Shown: positions 8,712-17,993 of the stretch, one piece after another
Layout of the letters: the number at the start of each line of letters is the position of its first letter
How positions within the stretch are numbered: position 1 is the stretch's first letter
Source of the DNA: a virus
IMG/VR virus record: IMGVR_UViG_3300038695_000041
Span: 1-33,267 of that record
Length of the DNA stretch: 33,267 nucleotides
Reading direction: 5' to 3' (one strand)
Position numbers and translations under genes: made by a program
The notes under the pieces: generated by a model
Databases searched by the model: none
What the model was told of the DNA's origin: nothing
The model's input: only the letters and a program-made list of their open reading frames with translations

Positions 8712-10361
8712 TTAGCTTGCGGATACTGTAGGAATTCCAACCGCTGTAGCTACTGCGTTAAGTAACGCCTCTACTCCTGCTTGTTTTCCTGTTTCTACTG
8801 CAATTGTATAATTGAAAGCTTCTTCTAATTGTCCTGCAAATCCTTGTGAGAATGATTTAGGTTGCACTTTAAGTGTGTACACAATATATTGAGAACTTCC
8901 TTTTAGTACAGTCTCTTCGCCTAACGATAACTTAATGTATTCGTTTTGGTGTCCGTCAACATTTCTATGTCTAGAATACCCTTGAAAATAAGTAAAGTCT
9001 CTGTCTTCAAGTCCCCAAAGGTCTCCACCTAAATTTTCTAGGTCTTCTGCTCTTTGTAAAACTTTTACAGCAAATCTATCTCCTGAACCTTCTACGAAAG
9101 AAGAGAATACAGAACTTCTAAATCCACCTGCAACACTCACTCTTACAGAAGTGTCAATAAATGGCACACTGTCTCTAATAGATTCTCCTGGTACATTTAC
9201 AGTTTCTTTTCCTTCAATTTTAATTCCCATCAAAGCTGTTTCACTGTAAGTTTTTGAACCTTTCTCCCAATCTGTAAATCCAAATCTTTTTGGAGCTTCA
9301 GTTTCAAAAGTATTTCTTAAGATAGGGTCACAGTCTTCACATACAATGTTTGAAGCAATTGTAGTTGAATATACTGTTTGACATCCACCTGCTACGTTTG
9401 AAGACTCTACTTCTTTAACCACAATGGTTAAATCAGGAAAAGCTTCTTCTAGCTCTGTAAGTCTATCTCCCTCAGCATCTTCATCAGCTAATTGAATTAT
9501 ATACTCTTCACTAATTGCATTACACTCTTCCCCAGCAGTCCATGAAATATCTGTTCCTGTCTCTGGTGAAAAGTCTGCAGGAACCCCCGAAGCATCAATT
9601 GTAGGAAGTAATAGAGTATATACAGAAGTTTGTCCATCACGATCTGTTCTTTCTACTTTAGTTCCAAATTGCGCTTGTACCTCTGCTAGAGCATTTGAAC
9701 CCCCTGCATCTTGTACACTCAAATTATAGAATGTGTGAGCAATAGGATCGGCTGGTGTAGATGGTGACTCACTGTTGATAACAGAAACATTTATAGCATC
9801 TGTAACAGGTATCATCTCTTTTAATACGTCTCTTCTTAGAGCTTCTACAGCCTTTTCTACAACCTCTTGGTTAGTTTGGTCTGCACTCTCTTTTTCAAAG
9901 TGTAGATTTAACGTAGTACATCCATACTCATAACCTAACACTTCAATGATACCTCCTTCTAACTTAATAGATAAGATTTCAGGTTCATTTACATTAAAAG
10001 TTAATGCTTTTGATTCGTTGATACCATCATAACCAATAAGAAACTTATCAGTCTTTTTTACTTGGTTTGGTACGAATACATCTAAACCTTTAACTTCGGA
10101 AAGTCTAAATGCACGACTCTCTTTGTTCTTATTAGATAGTCCTCGTGTAACACCAATTTCGTTGTTACCTAGACGAAGCTGAAACAAGTCATTTGCTCCT
10201 GCTGAGGAAAAGTCGTCTACCGCAACTAAACCATCTTTAGTTTTATCTTTGATGTCAAAGATGCCTAATTGTCCCTTTGCAAGATTTAAAGAGCCTCCTG
10301 AAGTCATAACGTTTCCGTTAAGAGTAGGCATAAATCTTGACCACGGTGCATGTAATCCCAT
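8712..10361 (-). CDS. major structural protein (tail tube/connector-region), unknown family
   Basis: A 549-residue protein beginning MGLHAPWSRFMPTLNGNVMT. Three parts are visible: an N-terminal beta-rich region (about 1-150), a middle with possible Ig-like stretches and many Cys (CNAISEEY, GGCQTVYS, IVCEDCD, about 275-345), and a C-terminal domain (350-549) with VSVAGGFRSSVFSSFVEGSG, then YTIAVETGKQAGVEALLNAV. It follows the putative connector gene. It shares with the major capsid gene a 17-bp leader motif, and it has its own terminator, suggesting high expression. Candidates are tail tube, sheath-like or capsid fibre protein; I cannot choose among them from the sequence. Confidence 0.75.
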   Translation of the reverse strand: MGLHAPWSRFMPTLNGNVMTSGGSLNLAKGQLGIFDIKDKTKDGLVAVDDFSSAGANDLFQLRLGNNEIGVTRGLSNKNKESRAFRLSEVKGLDVFVPNQVKKTDKFLIGYDGINESKALTFNVNEPEILSIKLEGGIIEVLGYEYGCTTLNLHFEKESADQTNQEVVEKAVEALRRDVLKEMIPVTDAINVSVINSESPSTPADPIAHTFYNLSVQDAGGSNALAEVQAQFGTKVERTDRDGQTSVYTLLLPTIDASGVPADFSPETGTDISWTAGEECNAISEEYIIQLADEDAEGDRLTELEEAFPDLTIVVKEVESSNVAGGCQTVYSTTIASNIVCEDCDPILRNTFETEAPKRFGFTDWEKGSKTYSETALMGIKIEGKETVNVPGESIRDSVPFIDTSVRVSVAGGFRSSVFSSFVEGSGDRFAVKVLQRAEDLENLGGDLWGLEDRDFTYFQGYSRHRNVDGHQNEYIKLSLGEETVLKGSSQYIVYTLKVQPKSFSQGFAGQLEEAFNYTIAVETGKQAGVEALLNAVATAVGIPTVSAS

Positions 10362-10381
10362 AATTTTTAATTTTTAATTGT

Positions 10382-10398
10382 TAATAGTAGTGATTATT
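10382..10398 (-). promoter_or_regulatory. 17-bp leader motif shared with capsid gene
   Basis: TAATAGTAGTGATTATT as written on the plus strand (minus: AATAATCACTACTATTA). It lies 21 nt upstream of the ATG at 10361 and matches the element before the capsid gene at 13853-13869 in 16 of 17 positions. There is no -33/-7 promoter here, so a translational or mRNA-processing element is more likely. Confidence 0.5.
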
Positions 10399-10399
10399 G

Positions 10400-11071
10400 T
10401 TATTGAACGTTCTCGTTCTGTCGAAATTTTTCTATCTCGTAAGTGGGGTCAGAAGTGTTAATCTTGAAGTCGCCCACCATTCCTGATATAATTCTGTCAA
10501 CTATATGTTCAGGAAGTTCTATTTCTGTATCCTCAAATTGTGACTCTGGGTTTTCAGTGTCTTGAAGTATTATTTTTTTTGGATACTTGTAATAAGTAAG
10601 TAATAATTCTGTTATTGTCATTTCTTCTTCCGTATACACTTTTATATTGTTTTCAGTGTAATTGTAAGGTGCTTCTCTAAAAGCAAATGACGGTTTAAAA
10701 AATGTGTTATTTGTAAAATCTGCTCTATCTTCGTCTCTTATCTCGTACAAACCTATGTCTTGCTCTGTACACTCTCCTTTTGAAGCTTTAGCTTTAGCAA
10801 AAGACCATGATAAAAAATTTGGAGGCAACTGAAAGCTTTTAAAATCTTCTTGAGATATATCAGGTGTTAAAGGTAAGTCATTTATCAATAACACCTGTAT
10901 ATCTTTTAAATTATCAAAGTTTCTGTTATTTAAAAAAAGCTTTATGAACCTAACTGATATTTCATTATACAACTCAGCAAACTTTCCTCTATCTGTAGAG
11001 AAATTATCATTGGTGGAGTTTTTTTCTACCTTTATAAGGTATTTTTCGTATAACCTGTTTGGGTTCATCAA
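10400..11071 (-). CDS. putative head-tail connector/adaptor
   Basis: A 223-residue acidic, mostly helical protein (start MMNPNRLYEKYLIKVEKNST). It lies between the capsid-proximal genes and the abundant structural gene. Residues about 150-170 read EEMTITELLLTYYKYPKKII, a pattern I associate with Bacteroidota phage connector-region proteins. Position in the order terminase-portal-scaffold-capsid-X-this fits a neck/adaptor protein. The assignment rests mainly on synteny. Confidence 0.6.
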   Translation of the reverse strand: MMNPNRLYEKYLIKVEKNSTNDNFSTDRGKFAELYNEISVRFIKLFLNNRNFDNLKDIQVLLINDLPLTPDISQEDFKSFQLPPNFLSWSFAKAKASKGECTEQDIGLYEIRDEDRADFTNNTFFKPSFAFREAPYNYTENNIKVYTEEEMTITELLLTYYKYPKKIILQDTENPESQFEDTEIELPEHIVDRIISGMVGDFKINTSDPTYEIEKFRQNENVQ

Positions 11072-11075
11072 CTAT

Positions 11076-12053
11076 TTAATTTTCTTGTCTGAGCTCGTCT
11101 ACTTGCTGTTGCATTGTAGTCTTTTTAGAAATAAATTTAGCGGCTGCTTTTAAGTTACTTCCTACTTCTGTTTCTCCTATAACATAAGAATCTCCTTCTT
11201 TTTTGAGCTTGCCTTTGTTCAACAGATCTATAAGATAAGAATAATATATAATTTCTTTTCTTCCACTCTTGGTGCTTTCTAAAGATACTGCATCCAAGAA
11301 TAGTTTTTTGTTTTGATAAGCTTGTTCTTTGTCCTCAACAAAACGTTTGAAAAGTGTTATAGCCAACTCTTTGTTTTCTACATTTATGTTCTTAACTCCT
11401 ATATAAGTTAAAATAGGTTGCAACGTTTTAGGTTGACTTAGTAAAGAGTAGAATTTACCATTTACTTCCATATCTATCATGTCCGTCTCCACTTTTGTAC
11501 TTCTTACTTCTTCTTTGTTTTCAATACAAAATTGAGCTTTTCTAAATTTTGGAGAGCTTTCGTGCTTTTTAGGTGCCAAGTCTTTATTAGATAAACAGAC
11601 AAAAAGTTGAAGTAAGTCTAGAGGATTTTTAGTCTTGAATAATTTTCCTTGATATAAATCTACTTTGAAAGAAGTAGAGTCTGTATAATTCCAAAATTCA
11701 GAATCTTTATCTCTAGGATTTAATTTACCTTCTCCATATATTCTTTCGAAAGGTTTTACTATGAGATCTTCTATCTTATTGCCTAAAGAATTTTTAGCTT
11801 CTTCACTTAGTCCTCTGTACATTGGGCTGTCTTTGTAAAGACCCGTATCCCATAATACTAAATCTCTGTCAAATAACGCTGATACTGTATTCTTTCCTGC
11901 ATCGAAGTCTAATAGCTTAGTAGTTCGATTGTTTCTGAATCCATCAGGGGCATCCGCATCATACTTGGGGACTACCTCATAAACTGTGTCTTCTGTTTCA
12001 AAAGGGATACCGTGAATTTTAATTACGGTTTCTTTTTCTTTGGTTTCTTGCAT
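11076..12053 (-). CDS. hypothetical virion-module protein
   Basis: A 325-residue charged protein (start MQETKEKETVIKIHGIPFET) with mixed alpha/beta composition and a C-terminal helix (FISKKTTMQQQVDELRQEN). It follows the capsid gene after a strong terminator hairpin and is 4 nt from the connector gene. No motif recognised. It could be a head-completion or assembly factor; that is inference from location only. Confidence 0.65.
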   Translation of the reverse strand: MQETKEKETVIKIHGIPFETEDTVYEVVPKYDADAPDGFRNNRTTKLLDFDAGKNTVSALFDRDLVLWDTGLYKDSPMYRGLSEEAKNSLGNKIEDLIVKPFERIYGEGKLNPRDKDSEFWNYTDSTSFKVDLYQGKLFKTKNPLDLLQLFVCLSNKDLAPKKHESSPKFRKAQFCIENKEEVRSTKVETDMIDMEVNGKFYSLLSQPKTLQPILTYIGVKNINVENKELAITLFKRFVEDKEQAYQNKKLFLDAVSLESTKSGRKEIIYYSYLIDLLNKGKLKKEGDSYVIGETEVGSNLKAAAKFISKKTTMQQQVDELRQEN

Positions 12054-12066
12054 CTTTTTTGTGGTT

Positions 12067-12108
12067 TAGTTAAAATAATCTCCCCTAGTTGTTGGGACTA
12101 AGGGAGAT
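12067..12108 (-). terminator. terminator after the major capsid gene
   Basis: A 12-bp hairpin (arms 12078-12089 and 12097-12108; one G-T pair) with a 7-nt loop, followed on the minus strand by TATTTTAAC. It lies 14 nt beyond the capsid stop codon. It would boost capsid mRNA over the downstream genes by partial termination or by protecting the 3' end. Confidence 0.75.
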
Positions 12109-12121
12109 GTTTATTTAATCT

Positions 12122-13837
12122 CTATTGAAATCCTTTTCTTGCTTGTGGTTTCAATTCAATCATTACAACTTTACTTGGGTCTGGCATCCAAACATCAAGT
12201 CCTGCTGCCCATGCGAAGTATTCTTCTCCCATGTATTTACTGGTAGCCATAATATCAGAAGAACGTCTTGAATCATAACGACCAGTACTTCTTCCTGAGT
12301 GAATTAATGAACCTTCAGGCTTGACCAAAAACATACTAGAGTTAGCGTTTCCACCTTCTACAAGATTAGCACCTTGAGGAATATCTGACATGTTGTTAGA
12401 ATAAGATTGGTTAGTTACATCCCAAATAACCATTGTGTGAGTTGTGTGGGATCTACCGTGTGGTTGCATGCCTGTTTCAAATCTATCACCTCTTAAACCG
12501 AAGTCTAGAGAAGGGTCATGTTCGATTTCAACTTGACCTATTTGTGCGATATATACATCTGTAAATCTTACTGCCTCTAGTTTTAGGTTACGCAGGTCTC
12601 CTGAAACTGGATTGCTAGAAAGAACTCTGTCTGCTCCTAATAGTGCCGCTAAGTTTGATACTTGTGCGTTAACTTCTTCTTTGAAAATTTCAAGCACATT
12701 GTAGAATGCTTCCATACCACACTTGAACTTAACTCTTCTGTTTTCAAACTGCATATCAGGCTTTTTTCTGAACACATACTCAACAGCTTCTCTAATATGT
12801 TGACGAGTAATTCCGCCTGATTTTCCATACTCAATGATACGTCCTCTACGTGCTTGTTTCCAAAGACCTTCGTTGAATCTTAGTACACCATTTGTAGTTT
12901 TTATTTCCCCTGCGCTTTGGAACATAAGTTTTGTCCCTAACAATTTATGTAAATACTTTTCAGTTAGGTGCTCCATTGTTAGGCCGATATTAGCAGTCTC
13001 TCTTAGTGGAGCTCCGTTAGAATCTAAATCCATACGTACAGCAAACTCACCATAACCGTTTGAGTCCATTTCTTGCTTTACCTTGTTCATGTATTCTTTG
13101 GTTCCTGCAGTAATTATTCCATCAGCCATAGAAGCTGAAGCAGCTTTTGCTGTAACATAACTTTCTACACCAATAGCAGAACCTAGTCTGAATTCAAATT
13201 TCATTGAACCTGGTGCATCTGGCATTTGGACTTGTGCAAACTTAGTACCATATTCAGATACTCCATGACCAACTTCAAAATATTCAATACCTCTTCCTAA
13301 AAGAGCTGAATCAAAGAAATCAGATTTGTTTTGTGTGTTTAATACTACAGGGTGTTTGTAACCTGTACCTGTTGGTAATACGTCTTCTTCTTCAGAAACA
13401 ACAATTTGTTGTCCATCAAAATCATCATAAGTAAGTACTGTACCTGGTGCAAACTCTCTGTTTAAAGTAATATAAAAAATACTTCCGTCTATACCTGGAA
13501 CATCTTGAGCTGACATGTCAGTTTCTGTATAGACACCTTTGCGCTCCTTGATAGGAACAGAATAGGTAAATCTGCCTTCTTGTCCACTTACTTCAATTAC
13601 GGACTTAGAAGTCAGCAATTCGTCGAACAAACTAGTAGGTTTCTTTTCTCTATCTTGCTGATTCCAGAAAGACATTAAACCTAAGTGGTTGTTGTTTGGG
13701 TCTTCTTCATACCATGTACGAAGGGAAGCATTGTCCATATATCCTTGGAAATGCTTTGACACCTCTTTTTGTTTCATAAAAGCAATGGCTTGATTGCCAT
13801 TTCTTATAGTAGGGATTCCTTTTGATTGTAGAGTCAT
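12122..13837 (-). CDS. major capsid protein
   Basis: A 571-residue protein (start MTLQSKGIPTIRNGNQAIAF). It has the low-Cys, mixed alpha/beta composition of phage capsid proteins. It lies directly after the acidic coiled-coil scaffold gene, is framed by a special leader motif and a strong terminator, and has a length within the range for large HK97-fold capsid proteins. A C-terminal region with VKPEGSLIHSGRSTGRYDSR and the ending MIELKPQARKGFQ is consistent with a major virion protein. No HK97 motif can be proved by eye; the call is by order and expression signals. Confidence 0.8.
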   Translation of the reverse strand: MTLQSKGIPTIRNGNQAIAFMKQKEVSKHFQGYMDNASLRTWYEEDPNNNHLGLMSFWNQQDREKKPTSLFDELLTSKSVIEVSGQEGRFTYSVPIKERKGVYTETDMSAQDVPGIDGSIFYITLNREFAPGTVLTYDDFDGQQIVVSEEEDVLPTGTGYKHPVVLNTQNKSDFFDSALLGRGIEYFEVGHGVSEYGTKFAQVQMPDAPGSMKFEFRLGSAIGVESYVTAKAASASMADGIITAGTKEYMNKVKQEMDSNGYGEFAVRMDLDSNGAPLRETANIGLTMEHLTEKYLHKLLGTKLMFQSAGEIKTTNGVLRFNEGLWKQARRGRIIEYGKSGGITRQHIREAVEYVFRKKPDMQFENRRVKFKCGMEAFYNVLEIFKEEVNAQVSNLAALLGADRVLSSNPVSGDLRNLKLEAVRFTDVYIAQIGQVEIEHDPSLDFGLRGDRFETGMQPHGRSHTTHTMVIWDVTNQSYSNNMSDIPQGANLVEGGNANSSMFLVKPEGSLIHSGRSTGRYDSRRSSDIMATSKYMGEEYFAWAAGLDVWMPDPSKVVMIELKPQARKGFQ

Positions 13838-13852
13838 TTTTATTTATTTAAA

Positions 13853-13869
13853 TATTAGTAGTGATTATT
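13853..13869 (-). promoter_or_regulatory. 17-bp leader motif upstream of the capsid gene
   Basis: TATTAGTAGTGATTATT on the plus strand (minus: AATAATCACTACTAATA), 15 nt upstream of the capsid ATG. It is almost identical to the element at 10382-10398. It overlaps no -33/-7 promoter, so it may be a translation enhancer or RNA-processing site. Confidence 0.5.
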
Positions 13870-13870
13870 T

Positions 13871-15016
13871 TTATAGAAATTTTAGTTCTTTACTTAAATC
13901 TTCAGAAGGATTGACTTTTTTACTACTTGCCTTTTTGCCTTCTGTGTGTTTACCTCTCGCAATGTTTAGTTTGACCAAAGTGTCTTTTTTAGCTTTAGAA
14001 GTCTGTTTCTCGCTTATCAGCTTATTATAGTCTTCTCTATTATTTTTCCAAAGTAAAAATTCAGCTAGTTCCTCTGGATTTTGTTTCATTTCTCTAAACT
14101 GATTATCTACAGTAAAGCCATTCTCTGTTTCTTTTGTTACAGAGTCTAATAAAGGTCTTAAAGCTGAATCGTTCTTGATACCCAAGTTAGTTAAGTGCTC
14201 TCTTAAGTCTTTTCTAAGAGTTTTTCTATTTTGCTGTTCTTGCTCTCTTAATTTGGAAGCTTCCTCTTTTTTCTTATCTAACATACTGTGATAAGATTTC
14301 TTGAGGTTATCTGCAAAATCTCTAGCTTTAGCGTCTAATTCCAAATCTACTTTATCCGCTTCGACTAGTCTGTCTATTTGCTTGTCAGATATTTTTGGAT
14401 TGTCCAACCTATACATCTGTCTAACTAAATCCTCTTGATGCATTTCATCTTCAAGATTGTAAGTGTTGAGGTTGTCAATGTATGTTTCTTTTGCTTTTAA
14501 AACATCTTTTATGTCTCCACCATTCTTAGAAATTTCAATAATCTTTAAGGAGATATCATCTAAATCCTCTTTGTTGATGAAATTCTTATCTATTTCGGTG
14601 TTTTTTTCTTTATCTTGAGCTTTAACTATTTCTAAGAACGTTTCTTCGTCTAGGTCTTCTAATTCTGAAAGTGTTACTGATTCTCCGTCTATTTCAACTT
14701 CAGCATCTTTCCAAGTACCTAATTCTATGTATTTTTTAGCTAATGAAGAATAATTATTTTGACTTGAAGGTCTTTCTTTTTTGAACTCTTCCTCTTCCTC
14801 AACTTCATCAGGAGTTTCTTTTTTAGAATTATTGTCTTCGACTAATTCTTCATCCGCTCCTTCTTCAATATCTTCTTCCTCTTCTTTTTCCTCTTTTTCT
14901 GGTTCAGGTAAGTCTAAGTCTCTTACTTCTTCCTCTTGACTTTCCTTTTCTCCCATTAATTCTGAGAAATCATAAAATCCTGCTCCTTGTTCTTCTTGGT
15001 TTTCTAGTCTTGCCAT
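13871..15016 (-). CDS. capsid scaffolding protein
   Basis: A 381-residue protein. The first ~90 residues are extremely acidic (DLPEPEKEEKEEEEDIEEGA). A long charged coiled-coil region follows (about 190-290: KVDLELDAKARDFADNLKKS, KKKEEASKLREQEQQNRKTL), then a basic C-terminus (ARGKHTEGKKASSKKVNPSE) as seen in scaffolds that bind capsid subunits. It sits between portal and capsid genes. It has its own promoter at 15025-15056. No protease motif is seen, so it is probably removed from the prohead by release or by an unlinked protease. Confidence 0.8.
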   Translation of the reverse strand: MARLENQEEQGAGFYDFSELMGEKESQEEEVRDLDLPEPEKEEKEEEEDIEEGADEELVEDNNSKKETPDEVEEEEEFKKERPSSQNNYSSLAKKYIELGTWKDAEVEIDGESVTLSELEDLDEETFLEIVKAQDKEKNTEIDKNFINKEDLDDISLKIIEISKNGGDIKDVLKAKETYIDNLNTYNLEDEMHQEDLVRQMYRLDNPKISDKQIDRLVEADKVDLELDAKARDFADNLKKSYHSMLDKKKEEASKLREQEQQNRKTLRKDLREHLTNLGIKNDSALRPLLDSVTKETENGFTVDNQFREMKQNPEELAEFLLWKNNREDYNKLISEKQTSKAKKDTLVKLNIARGKHTEGKKASSKKVNPSEDLSKELKFL

Positions 15017-15024
15017 TGTTGGTA

Positions 15025-15056
15025 CAAATATATAGTTATTGTTTCGTTATCACAAA
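15025..15056 (-). promoter_or_regulatory. Bacteroidota-type promoter for scaffold/capsid genes
   Basis: On the minus strand: TTTG (15053-15056), 20-nt spacer, TATATTTG (15025-15032). The match to the -33/-7 consensus is exact. The -7 ends 8 nt before the ATG, so the transcript is nearly leaderless. Confidence 0.8.
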
Positions 15057-15091
15057 TTAATAAAATTTTAACTTGTCATGTTAAAAAATAT

Positions 15092-17920
15092 TTAATTTTT
15101 ATTTACTACATCGCCAAATGTTTTGGCTCTTATAGCTTCTCTTTTTATTTGGTTGTTTTCTCTTTTTATTCTTAACTCTTCCATTTTAGCTTTAAGATTA
15201 CCTATAGCTACTTCATTTTTCTGGTTTTGATCTTGCTCTTTAAGCTCTATTTTTTTAACTTCGTTTTGACTTTTAGCTTCATCTTTGAGATACTGTGCTG
15301 CTACTTTATCCACGGCTTCAGAGTCTCCATTTTCTTCATTCCTATCTTTGACTCTTCCTGCTGTTTGAATATGCGCCACCTCTAGCCTATTATCAAGCTC
15401 TTCTTTTTGTTTTGTTAGTTGGTATTGTCTTTCTTTTTGTGTTCTTTCTGCTTCAGCTTGATTATTTCTGTCTACTAAGTCTTTTTCGTGATTTCGTTTT
15501 ATTTCGTCTTGTTTTAGCCTTTGTCTTTGAGATTCTTTTAGTATTCCGTTTACTTTGGAAAAGCTGTCAGATGTAATTACTTCTGATATATCAGATAAAT
15601 CATTTTGTATAGCATTATTGCTTAATAGGTAACTTTTGAACTGTTCTAGCTCTTTCTTTCTTTTAGAGTCGGCCACTGGTAGCAGTCCAAATTGTCTTAA
15701 ATGAAAGTTATCATCACTAAACACTTGTCTTACTAAAGCTATCTCTTCATCAGAACTTGTAAACCCTAAACTTATATCTTTTTCGTCTACTTGACAGTGT
15801 TGTGTTATAGCTAAACCTATTTCTAAATCTTTTAACCTAGAGTTGTCCATCTTCTCAAAGATATGCTCTATTTGAGAGAAAGAGTTTTGTTGACCTAGTT
15901 TTATTCCTTCTGCTGTTGCATACTCAGAAGGTGTTTTCATATCTTGGTTAGTGATACCAATTTGTTCCAACGCCAAGCTTTTATAGTATTCAGCTAATTG
16001 CATTTTTTGTTGTATCTGTGGGACAAAGGATATATCTTGTGCCATCATTGAGTTGAACTGTTGGCCTGAACGTCCTCTCATATTCTGTTTGGACATATCT
16101 AAAGGTACAAGGCCTACATCTCTAGCCATGTCAGTTACGTTAAGTAAAATTTCTCTTGCATCTCCCATACCATCAAACTCCGAAGGAAGCAAGCTTATAT
16201 CAAATAACCAAAATATACCTATTTCTTTCTCTGTTAGCGAGTGCATGAGGTTCATTTGATAATTGTATTCTACTTGGTAAGGTCTTATTTTTTTAGCCTC
16301 TGAGTTTGTTATAATACCTGTTACAGGAAGTTTAACATCATATATATTAGATTCTCCTCCTTTAATCTGTAAAGGCATTGGTTCTACTTCTAAATATAAA
16401 TCTTTTTTAAGTATTGAGTTGGTTCCTGCAGCTTTTACTCCTTTCCATACTCTAGGTGCATACGTCCATACTATACTGTTTGGCTCTAATGTACCGTTGT
16501 CGTGCTCGTTAATAAATTCTTGTAAACTTTTATTAGTTACTTTATTTATGTCGAATTCTTTTAAGAACTCTTGGTCTAGTTCATCTGTAACCCAATCTAA
16601 ACTCGTTATACCTGATTCATTTTCTCTATATATTAGACCTATCTTATCCCAAGACCTCCAATAAGCTTGTACAACTCTTATGGTGTCTTCTCTTACATCA
16701 ATATCTCTTCTTAAGAATTTAGATATGTTGTATAGTCCTGTATTTTGGAAATCATAATTGGGAACCCACGCATCTCTTGTTTTTTCATTACCATCTGCGT
16801 CATAGAAAGTTTCTTCACCTAAAGGCATGTTTAATGCTGACTGCAATTCTGTTGTAGATTGTCTGTCATAGTAGTTTTCATCTGGAACTAATACTGTGTC
16901 CCCTGTGAAAGCGTCTTCTATTCCTTTACCAGGTTTTTTGTTTAATGTGTCAGAGCCTCCACCTGCATAGTCAAAAGCATTAAGAATTTCTTTAATGTCT
17001 TTCTCCTTCATTAGATGTCCAAACTTGTTTACAAACTTTGAAGGTGACATCTCTTGTATGTTACCTACGTACTCACCGTCTTGAGGGTATTTTATATCAG
17101 CGTCTTCTGAAAAGAAAGTTTCAACTGGATGCCATCTTTCTGGCATGTAGTAATCGTGACCTATGAAATAATGTTTGAAGTATCTACCTGTAAGAAAAAA
17201 GTCTTTAAAGTGCTCTCTTTCCATTTCATCAAGAGAGTACCTTTTTCTATCTCTAGCTAGTACATTTTGAGCCCACTTTGCAGCTATCGGTTTCCATTGG
17301 GTACTCATAGCTGTTTTAATATCAGGAGGGGTATCGTATTTTTGTTTTTGTTGTTCTAAAAACTGTAGATACTGTTGCTTTTCTTCTTCTGACTTAAACT
17401 CTTTTTGTAGTGAGACACCGCTTCTAAGAAGTCTTAATTCCAATTCAGTACTGAATGCTTTTTGTGTAAACTCAAATATTCTGTTTGAAAATTCTCTGTC
17501 GTACTCATTTTTACTTACATCATCAAAAAAGTTAACTACAAACTTATGTTTTGTATCGTTGTATTTTCCTTGTAAGTGTTTTGTTATTTGTCCTATTAAA
17601 TCAAAATGCCTTACATAAGAAGGTATGTCGGCTTTCTGCCTTATATCGGCTACGTTCTTTAGTATTTCTGGTTGTTCTTCATAATCTGTATAAGCTAGGT
17701 CTCCTTCAACCATTCTATAGTACTCGTCATAAATAATGTTTTTTCTTATTTGTGTTAGTCCTATTTCTTCTAGCCTATCTAAATTATCTTTAGCAAACTT
17801 TTCTTTCTTTCTATAAGAGGGCAACGCTTGGGGAGGTAAAGAAGTAGATATTCTACTATTATCTCCTAAGCCTTTGTATACGTTATTATATAGATTACCC
17901 GAATCGGATCCTAAAGACAT
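15092..17920 (-). CDS. portal protein
   Basis: A 942-residue protein located between large terminase and scaffold. The N-terminal and middle parts (about 60-780) have the long alpha/beta composition of large portal proteins. The segment DMKTPSEYATAEGIKLGQQN (about residue 655) resembles the region preceding the portal's crown. The last ~150 residues form a long Lys/Glu/Gln coiled coil (RNNQAEAERTQKERQYQLTK). It forms the dodecameric ring for DNA passage and terminase docking. Start ATG at 17920. The call is by synteny and size, without a discrete active-site motif. Confidence 0.8.
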   Translation of the reverse strand: MSLGSDSGNLYNNVYKGLGDNSRISTSLPPQALPSYRKKEKFAKDNLDRLEEIGLTQIRKNIIYDEYYRMVEGDLAYTDYEEQPEILKNVADIRQKADIPSYVRHFDLIGQITKHLQGKYNDTKHKFVVNFFDDVSKNEYDREFSNRIFEFTQKAFSTELELRLLRSGVSLQKEFKSEEEKQQYLQFLEQQKQKYDTPPDIKTAMSTQWKPIAAKWAQNVLARDRKRYSLDEMEREHFKDFFLTGRYFKHYFIGHDYYMPERWHPVETFFSEDADIKYPQDGEYVGNIQEMSPSKFVNKFGHLMKEKDIKEILNAFDYAGGGSDTLNKKPGKGIEDAFTGDTVLVPDENYYDRQSTTELQSALNMPLGEETFYDADGNEKTRDAWVPNYDFQNTGLYNISKFLRRDIDVREDTIRVVQAYWRSWDKIGLIYRENESGITSLDWVTDELDQEFLKEFDINKVTNKSLQEFINEHDNGTLEPNSIVWTYAPRVWKGVKAAGTNSILKKDLYLEVEPMPLQIKGGESNIYDVKLPVTGIITNSEAKKIRPYQVEYNYQMNLMHSLTEKEIGIFWLFDISLLPSEFDGMGDAREILLNVTDMARDVGLVPLDMSKQNMRGRSGQQFNSMMAQDISFVPQIQQKMQLAEYYKSLALEQIGITNQDMKTPSEYATAEGIKLGQQNSFSQIEHIFEKMDNSRLKDLEIGLAITQHCQVDEKDISLGFTSSDEEIALVRQVFSDDNFHLRQFGLLPVADSKRKKELEQFKSYLLSNNAIQNDLSDISEVITSDSFSKVNGILKESQRQRLKQDEIKRNHEKDLVDRNNQAEAERTQKERQYQLTKQKEELDNRLEVAHIQTAGRVKDRNEENGDSEAVDKVAAQYLKDEAKSQNEVKKIELKEQDQNQKNEVAIGNLKAKMEELRIKRENNQIKREAIRAKTFGDVVNKN

Positions 17921-17943
17921 GTGGCAGTTATGTTAATTTTATA

Positions 17944-17975
17944 CAAAAATAGTTATATTATTTGGTAAAACCAAA
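17944..17975 (-). promoter_or_regulatory. promoter for the portal gene with overlapping palindrome
   Basis: On the minus strand: TTTG (17972-17975), 20-nt spacer, TATTTTTG (17944-17951). A perfect inverted repeat TTTGGT-AAA-ACCAAA (17961-17975) covers the -33 element and is a candidate operator for a dimeric regulator. Confidence 0.75.
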
Positions 17976-17993
17976 ATTGTTAAACTTTATGTG

